Shown here: positions 11,478 to 22,180 of the stretch, piece by piece
Position numbering within the stretch: the stretch's first letter is position 1
Layout of the letters: every line of letters begins with the position of its first letter
Source: Achatina immaculata
Taxonomy: Eukaryota; Mollusca; Gastropoda; Stylommatophora; Achatinidae
NCBI GenBank assembly: GCA_009760885.1
Contig: CM019692.1
Location: 49,567,430 to 49,631,429, forward strand
Reading direction: 5' to 3'
DNA: 64,000 nucleotides
Made by a program: the position numbers and the translations under genes
The notes under the pieces: model-generated
What the model saw: only the letters and a program-made list of their open reading frames with translations
Told to the model about the DNA's origin: nothing
Databases searched by the model: none

Positions 11478-12253
11478 CGAGGGGAACTCACTAAGTAACT
11501 CGTAAATGACTGGTACAAACAAACAAAAAACTAAATGCGACAGTAATTTGATAACTTGAAATTTTTGAACCTACATTATTCCCCTATTTCTCAACGTAAT
11601 CGCCACCAACAATGATACATTTGTTCCATCGTGTAATCAGTGATGCAATACCCATGGCATAAAAATCGGGAGTTCGATTTCTGAACCATTTTTTTTTTCT
11701 TCTGTTTCCACCTCTTCGTCACTCGAGAATCTTCTCCCGCCAAGGTGGTTTTTCAATGGACCAAACAGATGAAAATCACTTGGAGTTAAGTTAGGACTAT
11801 AGGGTGGATGTTACTCGTCCATCAGCTCTGATAATCTCATTCACACGTTGCACAGTCGCTTCTGTTGCAATCTGAACAGGACGGCCAAGTCGGACTTTGT
11901 AAACAATTTCAGTGCGTCCCTGAGAAAATTCTTTTACCCAGTTATAGACCGCTTTACGTGATAAACACTTTTCAGCATAAACTGTAATCACTTCCTTATG
12001 AATGTCCTCAACTGAATGTCCTTTAGCCCACAAAAATCGCACTACACATCTCTGGTCTTCTTTGGTACAGACTAACAGTTGGGTAGCCATTTTGTTATTG
12101 CTTTGCGCATGCGCACGTAACTCCCACCGCCCCCTACATACAACTATTATAAAGCTGGATGACGGTACTATCTAAGGATATATTTAAATACTACCTGATA
12201 ACTGCCACTGATAAAATATTACAATTTGCTAGTTACTTAGTGACTTCCCATCG
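11478..12253 (-). mobile_element. mariner element, internally deleted, 776 bp
   Basis: Both ends match as inverted repeats over about 27 bp: left CGAGGGGAACTCACTAAGTA and, reverse-complemented, right CGATGGGAAGTCACTAAGTA. Each end is flanked by the TA dinucleotide (11476-11477 and 12254-12255) that mariner elements duplicate on insertion. An autonomous mariner is about 1.3 kb; this copy lacks the middle of its transposase. It is oriented on the minus strand. Confidence 0.92.
11797..12090 (-). pseudogene. mariner transposase N-terminus (deletion derivative)
   Basis: The 97-residue frame carries the paired helix-turn-helix of mariner/Mos1-type transposases that binds the terminal repeats: DQRCVVRFLWAKGHSVEDIH in helix region 1, KAVYNWVKEFSQGRTE, then the GRP linker motif (LGRPVQIATEATVQRV). 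It stops at a deletion junction near 11800. Beyond it, in another frame (about 11795-11595), lies the C-terminus: HPPYSPNLTPSDFHLFGPLK, RRFSSDEEVE and a final GGDYVEK followed by a stop. The last catalytic Asp (in PSD) is kept, but the first two, with the core between, are deleted, so it cannot transpose DNA. The N-terminus might still bind TIRs if translated; that is inference. Confidence 0.9.
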
Positions 12254-12255
12254 TA

Positions 12256-13000
12256 GAAGGGGCATATCCAAAAGAAGAATGACAACTTGTTTGGGCATAT
12301 CTAACTTATTTGGGCATATGCAAAAGAATACTAAATTTATGACAACTTATAAAACACATACGGCGGCTGAAACATATATCAATGAGGAAAAATTGGAAGA
12401 GGTAGAGAGTTTTGAATATCTTGGATGATTACTAATAATGGAGGTACAATGAGGGAAATTAAAAGGAGGACATTATCGTTCTTAAAAAAAAAAAATAAAA
12501 CAACTAAAGAAGATGTGGAAAGGGAACAGACAGAACTACAAAAATAAGATTTTTAAGGGCATGCATCTTTCCCATCGCAACATATGCCTGTGAGACATGG
12601 ACACTTAACAAAACAGCTGAAAAATACATAAATGACTGAATGTACGAGAGTAAATCCTACAGAAGAGTCCTTCAAATACCATGGACACAGAAAAGAACAA
12701 ATATATCCATACTACAAGAACTTAATATTGATGAAGGCTGGCTAGTAAAGAAAAAAACGTAAAATATTTTGGACACATTAAACGTCACGAGATTTAGAGA
12801 AGGCAGTCTTGGAAAAGTGCATTATGGGGGGGGGGGGGGGAGAAGAAAGAGAGGAAGACCAAGGCGAAGACGGCTGCAAGACATCGTTGATGATCTGCGA
12901 AATGACGCATCAGTAGCAGGGCATCTTGCTTACAACCGAGAGGCCTACAGAAGAGCTGTTAGGGAGGCAAAGTTCTGCAAGGGACAACCAAATGACTGAT
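12256..13000 (+). mobile_element. Line-C ORF2 C-terminal fragment
   Basis: Starting with YINEEKLEEVESFEYLG (12373-12426) and running through several stops and frameshifts, the plus strand encodes the C-terminal 200 residues of an RTE/BovB-like endonuclease-reverse transcriptase: TYACETWTLNKT-like, KKMWK-like and SILQELNIDEGWLVK-like blocks. The last 76 residues are open (12769-12999) and contain RRKRGRPRRRRLQDIVDDLR and KFCKGQPND. A poly-G run interrupts the GRPR block. Fragments of the same family lie at 51.4 and 55.9 kb (both minus). Polymerase and endonuclease are missing. Confidence 0.85.
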
Positions 13001-13084
13001 TGACTGAGGGCGTATCCAACGACAGAAAAGAAATTACAGAAAAAAGTGCTAAGTGAAAAGAGAAATACGGTATAGAAGATCATT

Positions 13085-13345
13085 AAAAACAAGACAGCAA
13101 AGATACTTTAGGCTCGTAGAGAAGCATAATACTATACTGAAGACACTTCATGAGAGCAAGATCAAAAGGAAGAGAACAAGAGGAACACAGTGATAGAGAT
13201 GGGTGGACAACATCAACAGGCAGACAGGAACCAGCTTGCCCGAGAGTACTATGAAGACAAGAAGCAGGCCAGAACGGAGACTCATTACAACAAAATCTTC
13301 CGTGTGGAGACGGCACAAGATGATGATGATGACGGTTATTAAAAT
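13085..13345 (+). mobile_element. Line-D C-terminal fragment with (GAT)n tail
   Basis: Plus-strand frames include a form of KTLHESKIKRKRTRGTQ and WVDNINRQTGTSLPEST, the usual arginine-rich, Trp-Asp-Asn C-terminus of a Jockey- or L2-like LINE. It ends in GATGATGATGATGA at 13318-13333, a plausible 3' tail. It directly follows the Line-C fragment. Confidence 0.7.
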
Positions 13346-14094
13346 CTTTCTCAGCAAGCGCAGACCTCGAAACTGGAAAAGCAACATTGCAGAGCTTTGT
13401 ACATTTCCGCAAACAGCAGCAGCCAGGTGAAGAACTCACTGCCGCGGTTTCAGCTTCCGCGTGAGCAATTTCGTGTCTGTTACCTGAGTTCAGTTATTCC
13501 AGGATGTTCTATCAGACCTCAGTGAAGACACCTGTTCACGAGCTATCGACTTCTGAACACGAGCAAGGCGGAACAAATGAATTATTCTCTGGTGCTCTGA
13601 ACCGTGGTACGAAAAATAATTAAGTGAGATTTTCTTTAGACTTTGTACTCCGCCGAAGACTGTGGAAAGGGGAGGGGGGGGGGGGGGGGAGTGATTCTAA
13701 TTACTGAGGTCAGTAACAGAAAAACTCGCACCAAACAATGTTTGATCTCATCTCGGACATGTTTATTAGGGAGCATAAAACTATTAGCACTCGTCAAAAC
13801 CACAAGTTAGACTTTCTTTTTTCAAATATTACCATGTTTTATGAACTTAGTTTACAACTACAGACACTTACTTGAAATGGACTTGAAAGGTTATATAATC
13901 AATATTCGGCGGGTTCTGTGCGCAAAGTGCAAGGAACTATGGGAAGTCTCCAAGGGTTTTAACATGAAAGCGTTCTACATGGCGGGAATGTGAGGGCAAA
14001 CATCTCAGAAAGGAAGCTCTCTCTCCGGTGAAAAGTCTGGACAAGCTAGTACAGTAAAACGCGCAGCTTAAAAAAAAAAAAAAAACTCTTGGTT
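13346..14094. other. No gene recognised
   Basis: A poly-G run at 13674-13689 and an A15 run near 14070; otherwise nothing identified. Confidence 0.5.
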
Positions 14095-14107
14095 TTCAGC
14101 AAGTAAT

Positions 14108-14335
14108 TTCCGTGGCGCAGAAGTACAGGTGCGCAGCCAGAAAACCTCTCCAGTCATAGAACTGGCAGCTCACGCTTGGATCCTCGCCATGTTATTTTCC
14201 AAGTGTGAAATACAAGAAGCTAAATAAATTTTTATACCCGACGGGCTTTCATGCAGTTTTATGGAAGACTGGGCTGGGTCTCACATTGTGAGCCGAGGAC
14301 AGTGTAACACTGCCAGTCGAGACATAAAGGAGGTG
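14108..14335 (+). mobile_element. Possible tRNA-derived SINE
   Basis: CCGTGGCGCAGAAGTACAGG resembles a tRNA D-arm/box A, and CACGCTTGGATCC, about 45 bases on, resembles a decayed box B. The body includes GACTGGGCTGGGTCTCAC. No second copy was found in the window, so this rests on the head alone. Confidence 0.4.
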
Positions 14336-14386
14336 CGGAAATTAACACGCTTTCCTTTGTGCCGACTTTTACACTGCTTTTTTAAA

Positions 14387-14480
14387 AACTACATCAGCGG
14401 AGGGAGGCTATAGTTCTGGCAATGATCCACAGCTGAACTACATCAGCGGAGGGAGGGAATAGTTCTGGCAATGATCCACC
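14387..14480. repeat. 49-bp tandem duplication
   Basis: AACTACATCAGCGGAGGGAG and the following 29 bases occur twice (14387 and 14436), differing at a few positions. Confidence 0.95.
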
Positions 14481-14574
14481 ACTCCGAAGGAAAACAAATA
14501 TTTGATTTATCTGTACTATAAATGTGAGGATATGTCCTTTTAAAGAGAGGCAGTACTAGCAGAGGTAATAACAG

Positions 14575-14820
14575 ATAGTAGTAGTTGTAGTTATTCAGGC
14601 AGTCTTAGTAGTAGTAGAAGTTGTGGGAGAAGTAGTAGTAGCAGTGGTTGCGACAGCAGCAGAAGCAGTAACAGTAGTAGTGGTAGTAGGAGCAACAGAA
14701 GTTGTGGTGGTAGTAGCAGCTGCGACAACTGTGAAAGCAGTGGTAGTTGCAATGATTGTAACCGTAACAGAAGCAGCACTTCTGTCAACAGCAGATGTAG
14801 CAGTTGTGCAGCCCCACAAC

Positions 14821-14859
<39 letters not shown>

Positions 14860-14935
14860 TATTGTTGCTGTAATATAGTAGTAGTAGTAGTAATAGTAGC
14901 AGCAGCAATACTAACAGTAGTACAGATAGGAGTGG
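14575..14935. repeat. Trinucleotide (GTA/GCA)n array
   Basis: A degenerate run of TAG/CAG/TGG triplets; the purest part is (TAG)n at 14820-14862. Long Val- or Leu-rich frames on both strands are by-products of the triplet period. Confidence 0.95.
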
Positions 14936-14939
14936 TTTT

Positions 14940-15640
14940 TTAAGGTAAGAGGAAGAAGTTCCCTGCTTCTGATTCTTTGTTAGTTCTATTTTAATTAAAT
15001 ACAAACACGCACCTACTTTTTGAAGAACTTCGTATTTCGTACAAATTTTGTATATCATTTTTTTAAAATCTCCAGGGAACCTCAAGATCAAAGCCTATAA
15101 AGATCAAATCCTAAAAAAAAACCCACATACAAATAGACACACACACACACATATATATACAAGCCACTGAAAGGACAACATGAAAGAGATCTAAAAAAAA
15201 AGTCGCTAATTACATGTTTCTCTAAACTCTTTTATTATTTGTCTTTCTAATCGTTATATACAGTAGCCGATAGGAAAAAGTAAAGAAAACAGTTCATAAT
15301 AATGTGAAGTTATTTCGGCACCTCAGATCTGCCCTCTGAATGCCGTCGGTTTCTTGAAGTTGGCTTATGCTAATTTCGTCTCACGCGTCTCGTGAGATTC
15401 TCCCGGTGTTGTTCCGTACAAAGTTAACAAAGATTATACGAGCATTATATTGTCAGTCAGTTACTACTCGCAGGTTTTCCAGGTTTCGCTGGGGGAGATA
15501 ACTTTGAAGTTGATGGATTAATGGCCGCTTATCTAAAACAGCCGTCACAGTCTATGCAGACTTCGTTTTAAATTTTGCTTCCGACAGAAAAAAAAAAAAC
15601 ATGACCCCACCGTGATGTGAACCAAAATCACCCGGATCAG
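14940..15640. other. No gene recognised
   Basis: Contains a short (CA)n near 15137-15150 followed by an AT run; otherwise nothing identified. Confidence 0.5.
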
Positions 15641-15905
15641 AAACCGGTGTTCAAAGCGCACGGCCACTCTCTACAAAACCGATGTTCAAAGCGCACGGCC
15701 ACTCTCTACAAAACCGATGTTCAAAGCGCACGGCCACTCTCTACAAAACCGATGTCAAAGCGCACGGCCACTCTCTACAAAACCGATGTCAAAGCGCACG
15801 GCCACTCTCTACAAAACCGATGTCAAAGCGCACGGCCACTCTCTACAAAACAGATGTTCAAAGCGCACGGTCACGCTCAGAAACCGGTGTTCAAAGCGCA
15901 TGGCC
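15641..15905. repeat. 33- to 35-bp minisatellite, about 7.6 copies
   Basis: The unit is AAACCGATGTTCAAAGCGCA plus GCGCACGGCCACTCTCTAC-type sequence. Some units lack two bases after GATGT, so reading frame shifts from copy to copy. The outer units carry ACCGGTG instead of ACCGATG, as if the array grew from the middle. Confidence 0.95.
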
Positions 15906-16077
15906 GCGTCAACTGGGGGGTGGGGGTGGGAAGAGGGGAGAGACAGAGAAAAAATAAAAAAATATCCATTTCGCAAGTCCCTGAGCCAATACAAAATTTT
16001 CAGACAAGGCTGAATCTAAGCCATGTACAGAAGAACAAAACGTGGACTGAGTACAAAAAGCGCGCCATACTGTACTA

Positions 16078-16839
16078 CGAGGATCATACCGAAAGTCGTG
16101 AGCAAAAAAAAAATTTTTTTATCAGAATTTATAAATATAGAAAATACAAATGTATCACCTTATCCTGCATCCTTTTCTTCACTTTTCAACATAATCTCCA
16201 TTTCTCTGCACACATTGTTCCCATCGCTCTGCAAGTTTGAAAATGCCCTCCTGGTAGAATTCCGACGGCACAGACGCACTGCTTTCTGGACATTATTTCC
16301 TGTGGGACCCAGTGGGCACAAATTTTTCTATAGCCCAGGGTTTCAATCATTTCCTGTACTGCACTGTGTCCTATTTCAAGATTTACAGCGATTTCAGATA
16401 CTGTGACACGTCTGTCTTGTTTAATGATGTCGTCAACCCTTTCCACGTTGCGATCAGCTGAGGCAGTTCGAGGGCGACCGCTGAGAGGCATATCTTGGAT
16501 GCTCGCGTTTTTATCTTTGAAATGTTTCACCCACCTCCTAACACATGCTAGCACCCATACACACGTTTCCATAAGCAAGTTGAAATCCTTGGTAAATTTC
16601 AGTAGCGGGGATTTCCTCTTTAATAAGGAACTCAGTAACACCACGTTGACGAAATGAAACTTCAGCACCCGCCATTTTGTTTATGCTCCGCGTGGCCACG
16701 TGACACATTATGATGACGTTATATGACCTCTATATTAAGCGCAAAGGAAGCAAGTTAAGGTGATACATTTATATTTTCTCTATCTATAAATTCTGATTTT
16801 TTAAAAAAATTTTGCACACGACTTTCAGTATGATCGTCG
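16078..16839 (-). mobile_element. mariner element, internally deleted, 762 bp
   Basis: Left end CGAGGATCATACCGAAAGTC and reverse-complemented right end CGACGATCATACTGAAAGTC are TIRs. The inverted similarity extends inward for roughly 90 bp, to GTATCACCTTA. TA dinucleotides flank it at 16076-16077 and 16840-16841. It encodes only the two ends of a mariner transposase on the minus strand. Confidence 0.92.
16186..16672 (-). pseudogene. mariner transposase remnant (N- and C-termini joined)
   Basis: From the minus-strand ATG near 16672 the frame begins MAGAEVSFRQRGVTEFLIKE (HTH region), then is broken by a 1-bp shift near 16555. It continues as CVRRWVKHFKDKNASIQDMP, LSGRPRTASADRNVERVDDI and GHSAVQEMIETLGYRK, the second HTH and linker of the mariner family. 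A deletion then joins this to the extreme C-terminus (about 16280-16175: EFYQEGIFKLAERWEQCV then NGDYVEK and a stop, in a shifted frame). All three catalytic Asp positions are lost. It is more similar to the long-linker mariners of marine invertebrates than the 11.5-kb copy; the two are different subfamilies. Confidence 0.9.
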
Positions 16840-17053
16840 TATTTGTGGTTAACCAGCAAGGACTTGAAGGTGGGTCGCGAGAAAGGAAATGCGTACATCC
16901 AAATTATGTTTTAGGGATTGTTTAAAGATACGCCACAGCGGTGATGTGAAGAGACGGAAATGTTAATTTTTCTTATATCTGCCACCTCCAAAATATTTTT
17001 TTCCCTCTGAAGTTCAATTTCTGGTTCAGAAACCAATGAAACTTCTTGTGAGT

Positions 17054-17314
17054 TAGGTAGGAGATGCTTTAGGGAATTTTAGGTCGGAAATGGAAGAAAT
17101 TCTACTTTTTATGAAGGAGCTGGAGTCGAAAGGTCTGGAGCACACTGACTCTATAGCACTGGAACTTGTAAGACCACAACCCTCGCCACTATACGAAGAA
17201 GAAGAAGAAAGCACCATCTCCCCCTTTCCTGGAACTCCCAAAGAAGACTCGGTAGTGCCCGTATCCAAGCTAGCTGAACCTGAACACATTGAACCTCTCA
17301 TTAACAATGTTTAG
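17054..17314 (+). CDS. Unrecognised exon-like open frame
   Basis: From an AG at 17052-17053 (a possible acceptor) the frame reads VGDALGNFRSEMEEILLFMK and onward, with an ATG at 17090 and a stop at 17312-17314. The product would be amphipathic at first (MEEILLFMKELESKG), then acidic and proline-rich (LYEEEEESTISPFPG). No domain was recognised. The upstream stop and lack of a clear pyrimidine tract leave open that it is a chance frame or a transposon remnant. It sits between a mariner element and the Rep-3 composite. Confidence 0.22.
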
Positions 17315-17514
17315 GTAATAACTGATAAAACAAACAAACAAACAAACACAAACGGCGGGGGCTTCTCTGACCGGGGCAATTATCACAATTTTTTATGTAT
17401 GTTTAGGTTCTAAGGACTGCTATTGCCGGAGGTGGGGTGGAGAATTCCATCTCCACTCCAACGGCGCGCGTCTCAAACAGCCTCTGGCAGTCAAGTCCAG
17501 CTCCTGGCCTTCCC

Positions 17515-18680
17515 GTGGCAGAACTGTTTAAACTGACAGGAGAAGGGGCGAAGGGTAGATGAGTGACACGTTTGGTAGCTCATCTACCGCTGCTGGCGAG
17601 ATTCTTCAGCTGCCGTGCGTGGAGCGGTGCTTCTCCCGGCCAATGAAGAAAAGTGAAAAGGGGTTGCCGCGCGGCACCACTGCGGAAAAAGTGGCAGAAA
17701 GGATAAGGCAAGCAAACGGTCAAATCAAGGCACCTCTGATCTAGAGGTCTGCCACGTCCTGAGTGCAGTCATATCGGGTGGAATGCATGAAATAGCTTAA
17801 CCCAGAGGTTAAGACACTATTGGCGAGACTCTTCGAATGCCGCGCGTGGAGTGAAGATCCTCCCGGTCAAGGAAGAAAATGCAGAAAAGGAATAAAGGTT
17901 GCTGTGTGGTACTGAAGTGAAAAGGTGAAGGAAAAGATAATGTGAAATTTTATCGGTATGTCCAGTAGTATCGCTGTGAGAGCTACACATACCACGGCGC
18001 CTCTGCTCTAGAGGCCGGCCACGTCCGAAATACACCTACACTGGTGAAATTTGCCTAAACTGGCACACACCAGGGGTGGAACTTGATGGCTAGACATGTC
18101 ATGCCACTTTCGCTCTAGAGGTTGGTCACGCCTTATATACACCCATACTGGTGAATTATGCCTAAACCGGCTCACACCAAGGGTGAATCTTCAAGGTTAC
18201 ACATGTCACAGTACCTCTGCTCTAGAGGTCGGTCACGTCCCAAACACGCCCATATTGGGTTAATATGCCTAAACCGGCTCACCCAGGGGTGGAAGTCACT
18301 AGTGGCGAGGATTCGTCCTCCTGGACAAAAGCTCCATCCTGGTCACAACTAGGAAGGGTAGCGGCCACGACCGCAAAATGCTGAAGTCGGAGACACTGGA
18401 CCAGGGCAGTCTAGATAAGCAACCACCTCTCACCCGGTGGGGATGTTTGCGTATCCTAATCACGCTGAGGTTTTCCGGTGAGAAAGTCCAACCCTGGACT
18501 GGATGGGCAACCACCTCTCACTCGGCGGTGATACACGGGTATCTCAAAACACGTCGAGGTTTTCCGGTGAGAAGGTCCAACTCTGGCCTAGGTGGGCTAC
18601 CACTTCTCACCCTGCGGGGATGCACTGATATACTAAACACGTCGAGGTCTTCCGGTGGGAACGTCCAACTCTAGACTAAA
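17515..18680 (+). repeat. Rep-3 5' part built of three internal repeat types
   Basis: Module A (TGGCGAGAYTCTTCGAATGC-like, followed by CCTCCCGGTCAAGGAAGAAA) occurs at about 17594 and 17821, with a short relic at 18303. Module B (CTCTAGAGGTCGGTCACGTCC-like) occurs at about 17730, 18005, 18113 and 18217. Module C (CACCTCTCACCCGGTGGGGA to TTTCCGGTGAGAAAGTCCAA) occurs three times from 18424, with a period near 88 bp. One C module also precedes the Rep-3 3' module at 55.5 kb, tying the parts into one element. No long conserved open frame spans it. Confidence 0.75.
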
Positions 18681-18902
18681 CTGGTGCAACGAAAACCACG
18701 GTGTCACGCAATCCGCTTCAGAGACCCACCAAGAATACAGGCTAAAGCCCTGCGATACTTTGAACCCCTTGTGGTCCTCTCGGGGGTCTCGTGTGGTCCT
18801 TTTGGGGACCTAACGAGGACCACAGGCGTAAATTCAGTAGGATCACAGTGCGGTCTTGGTGGTAGAAGCGAACGAAGAAGAGGAAGAAGATGTATGGTTA
18901 GA
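18681..18902 (+). repeat. Rep-3 3' module with (GAA)n tail
   Basis: About 200 bp, including AACCACGGTGTCACGCAATC, AGACCCACCAAGAATACAGG and ACGAGGACCACAGGCGTAAA, recur at 53.76-53.96 kb and 55.59-55.81 kb. All three end at GAAGCGAACGAAGAAG-type tails. A shared 3' end with variable 5' extent is what target-primed reverse transcription leaves. Confidence 0.85.
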
Positions 18903-20960
18903 TCAGCATTTACATTTGCCGAGACGGTTACGGAAGGAAATCTTCGCGTAAATTCTGAATATTTTAGTTTTACTGTTTCTGCTACAGTGTACCTTATCCA
19001 AGTTCCAGCTCCTAAACAGTACTCCTCCTCCTCCCCCCCCCCCCACAACAGAAACCTGGGACTATCCACCGTACGAAGGAGATCAAAGGCTTCAAAGACC
19101 TACCCCCACCCCTTTCGTTCTTTCCTCTATTACCACCCCCACCACCCCCCCCCTTTTTTTTCCTCCCCACACAACAATATCCTGACTACCGAAATCTGCC
19201 CTGTAAGGTGCTTTCATTATTTTCTTTTCTTGTTATTTTAAATCTTTCACCGCTGTTACACTCCTAAATCACTTAGCTGTGTCTGTAAAGTCTCTCGCGC
19301 TTAAAGGCGCTTTTGTCTTCCCCCCCCCCCCCCCGAGGTCTAACCATGCAATACTGTGTTCTACTGTGTTACTTTACTGTGCGAAAGTATCGTTTCCTAT
19401 CTGTAAAAAAAAAAGGTCCTGTTACGTCTATATCACTCAGCAACAAGAGTGTAACAGGATCGTATCCTCTTCCCAGTGTCTTCTTACTGGAGTCTGTGGA
19501 AATCCCTTGCGGAAACCCACATGTGCTTTAACGTTGAGAGAGAGAGAGAGAGAGAGAGAGAAGGGAGAGAGAGATTCCATTACACTCTTAAGACGGGTAA
19601 CCTACTGAACTGTAAATTAATCCAGTCCATTTCTGTTTTTCTTTTGTCGTTCCAACTGTGACTGACAACCAGGTAAGAATTTCGAAAATAAATTGTTTTA
19701 AATGTGTTTACCGTGAACTGAGGAGCAGGGAAATGGTAAAAGATTTAACAGGTATACTTCGGCACGCTGACATCAACATAAATGAGATTCCAAGAAATTT
19801 AATTCACTTCACAACTCACTAAAGGAAGAAAAAAAAACGAACAACCCACTGTAATAATTCTCAGTTAATTCGCATAATAAACACAAGCGGTGAAATGCTA
19901 CCCTACACCTGAATCATGTGCTTTAATGCGGTTTCGATTACATTTATTGTAACGATTTGGAGAAATGTTTTATGGTTCAAGAAAAATGTCCTATGCATAA
20001 AGATGTTACGTGATGAATATAGTGTGCTAACGGAGACAGTAATTTCGTCACACAGTTAAAGATAATAATAATACGAAGATGATGAAGAAGAAGAAGAACC
20101 TATATCAGCAGCGAAATAAGAAAAGATCCATTTTATTTAGCCCAGTCCTGGTTGGGGTCTGATGGTCAAAGATGCCCCGAGAACAAGGGACAGACGTTAT
20201 CAGGTGGCGTGACAGACGACAACAGCCCAGTAAAAAATCTTCTGTGACCCAGATGTGTCACGCCAATATGACTGCTACTCCAGAACCTAGACAACAGCGA
20301 TGGTTATTATAACGATAATGAGAATTTTAATAATATCGGTCCCGGTTTTTTTTCTATAAATAGTTCATGCGTCTTTTTAAAAACATGAAGAGAAAAACCG
20401 ATGATGTTTACTTTCACCTTTACTGCGTAGTTTGTTTTTTTTTTTTGTTTTTTAAACTAGTTGCTAACTCGACAGTTTTGTTTCTGTACGCGATGACCCC
20501 TTAGAAATCGCACACTCCTCGCCGCCCGCAGCATGAGGCTTATATAGCTGTTAAAAACTCAGAAACCTTCGCGAGAGTAGAAATGTATCATTTCTGAGGT
20601 TCTCGAGAATTAGCGAGTGGGACTTCGAATGGAAAGAGTCACAAACAAAAAAAAAAAATCTAACCTAGAGTTAATGATGCTGAAATGGTCGAGGGAAACC
20701 GTAACTGCACGTGTTTAGAAAGCTAAGCCATTAACCCGGGTAGGAATGTAAGCAACAAACTTCGCATTTAGGCTGATAAATCGGGCCTGTGTTACCGACG
20801 TAGCACAAACATTTTCTTTTGTTTCGCTTCAGTGGTTAGGTATTTTTAAACAAACCCACGTGCTTCTAGTGTTAACCACTTTATATTTCGTTTGCATGCA
20901 AGTTGAATTATTTTCGTTTACCTTTTCTTAGTTTTTTTTCCTTTTTGTAAAAAAGCGGCT

Positions 20961-21000
<40 letters not shown>

Positions 21001-21195
21001 TATTACATCCTAGTCATTTTAATTTACATAAGCAAACTTGCACTTACTACACAAACTTTCACTTACTACACACACTTTCAGAGCTCAAACATGGCCCCAG
21101 AAAATGAGAATAGACTGGAAAAATGGAGGTGAAACTGGAATAACTTCCGTATAACAATGTGTCCAAGAAAACAGAACAGCTTCTAGCGGAGACTT
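18903..21195. other. No gene recognised; microsatellites
   Basis: Contains poly-C runs (about 19038, 19147 and 19320-19334), (GA)n at 19537-19575, a GAT/GAA triplet patch near 20065-20097 and (AT)n at 20966-20995. A possible unknown repeat around 20130-20290 has no second copy here. Confidence 0.5.
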
Positions 21196-21199
21196 GGCA

Positions 21200-21750
21200 A
21201 AAGAGAGAAATTAGGCAAAATTCAGAATACGACAGTCTAGATTTGAAGGATATATTTTAAGAATAAGCAAACTGGAACACCTAGCCATTACAGGAAAACT
21301 GGAAGGGGAAAGGGGACAAGAGCAAAGGACAGATCATGAAGTGAATCATGGACAAAAGACAAGTCTGCACAAAAATCATTGGAAGCAGCAGAAATGTGAT
21401 TTATTAGAAGAATGTTGCGAATCCCCTGGACAGCAAAAATAACTAATGAAGAATGTAGGAGAAGAGCTGGAGAGACAAAAAACCTTGTCAAAAAGATAAG
21501 AGAGAGACAATGTACTTTCATACGACATGCAATGAGAAGAGGGGGCATTGAAAATATTATAACAACAGGGAAAATAGAAGGAAGAAGATCAAGAGGAAGA
21601 CCAAGAGAAATGATACTGGACAGTCTGACGGGATGGTGTGAGAGGAGATCACCAACTGAACTGATGGCCTGCATGAAGGATCGGGTACTCTGGAGAAGCA
21701 TAATAGCCAACGCCAGTCGGCACGGCACCTGATGATGATGATGATGATGA
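21200..21750 (+). mobile_element. Line-A C-terminal fragments with (GAT)n tail
   Basis: Two consecutive pieces of the same kind of LINE C-terminus. The first (about 21225-21330) gives GYILRISKLEHLAITGKLEG; the second, open from 21412 to the stop at 21730-21732, gives RMLRIPWTAKITNEECRRRA, TTGKIEGRRSRGRPREM and SIIANASRHGT. The stop is followed by GATGATGATGATGATG, the likely 3' tail. RT catalytic motifs are absent. The second piece is the best-preserved Line-A end in the window. Confidence 0.85.
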
Positions 21751-21892
21751 AAGGACAGATAGTTGTGGAAATCAGTGAGACGACCAACGACTGACTGACA
21801 TGGGCCAGTGTGAGAGGGAGAGAGAAATAATGTGTTCGTGCGGGCGACCGTTTGTCTCGATGACTCTGCATATAAAACTCAGCGCGGAATAA

Positions 21893-22180
21893 GAAGGCCG
21901 TCTGAGTGGCGACGTGGTTAGTACACTGGTCTATCGTGGCGAAGGTAAGGGGTTCGAATCCGGTCGAAGGCGCCCCGGTCACCCACAACTATTGAAATGT
22001 GCACCCGACTTCTAGAGCTAGAGAAGAAAAAAGGCGGTCAGGCTTGATGCTGGCCACATCATCCTCTAGTGTGCAAAAGAAAATATGGGCACTGACACTA
22101 ATCTTTGTGTGCCTCTAAGCCAGGCAAACTGCAATAACTTCGACGAAGCACGCGCTGTTAACAACAGCATTAAATACGCA
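21893..22180 (+). mobile_element. Sine-3, tRNA-derived SINE
   Basis: Box A region GTGGCGACGTGGTTAGTACA and a near-perfect box B GGTTCGAATCC (21951-21961) lie about 40 bp apart, as in tRNA genes. The acceptor stem does not pair, and about 210 bp of unrelated body follow. This is the clearest pol III promoter in the window. Confidence 0.75.

Noticed and set aside
14591..15091. 166-residue Leu/Val-rich frames
   Set aside because: Products of the (GTA/GCA)n trinucleotide array, with no domain outside it.
15617..16240. 207-residue open frame with a repeated AHGHSLQNRC peptide
   Set aside because: It is a translation of the 33- to 35-bp minisatellite. Unit length changes shift the frame from copy to copy, and the 3' part runs into the mariner TIR.
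21893..21965. A functional tRNA gene (also considered at 24.5, 37.0 and 54.9 kb)
   Set aside because: Box A and box B are present, but acceptor stems do not pair and each is followed by a repeat body, so these are SINE heads or tRNA relics.
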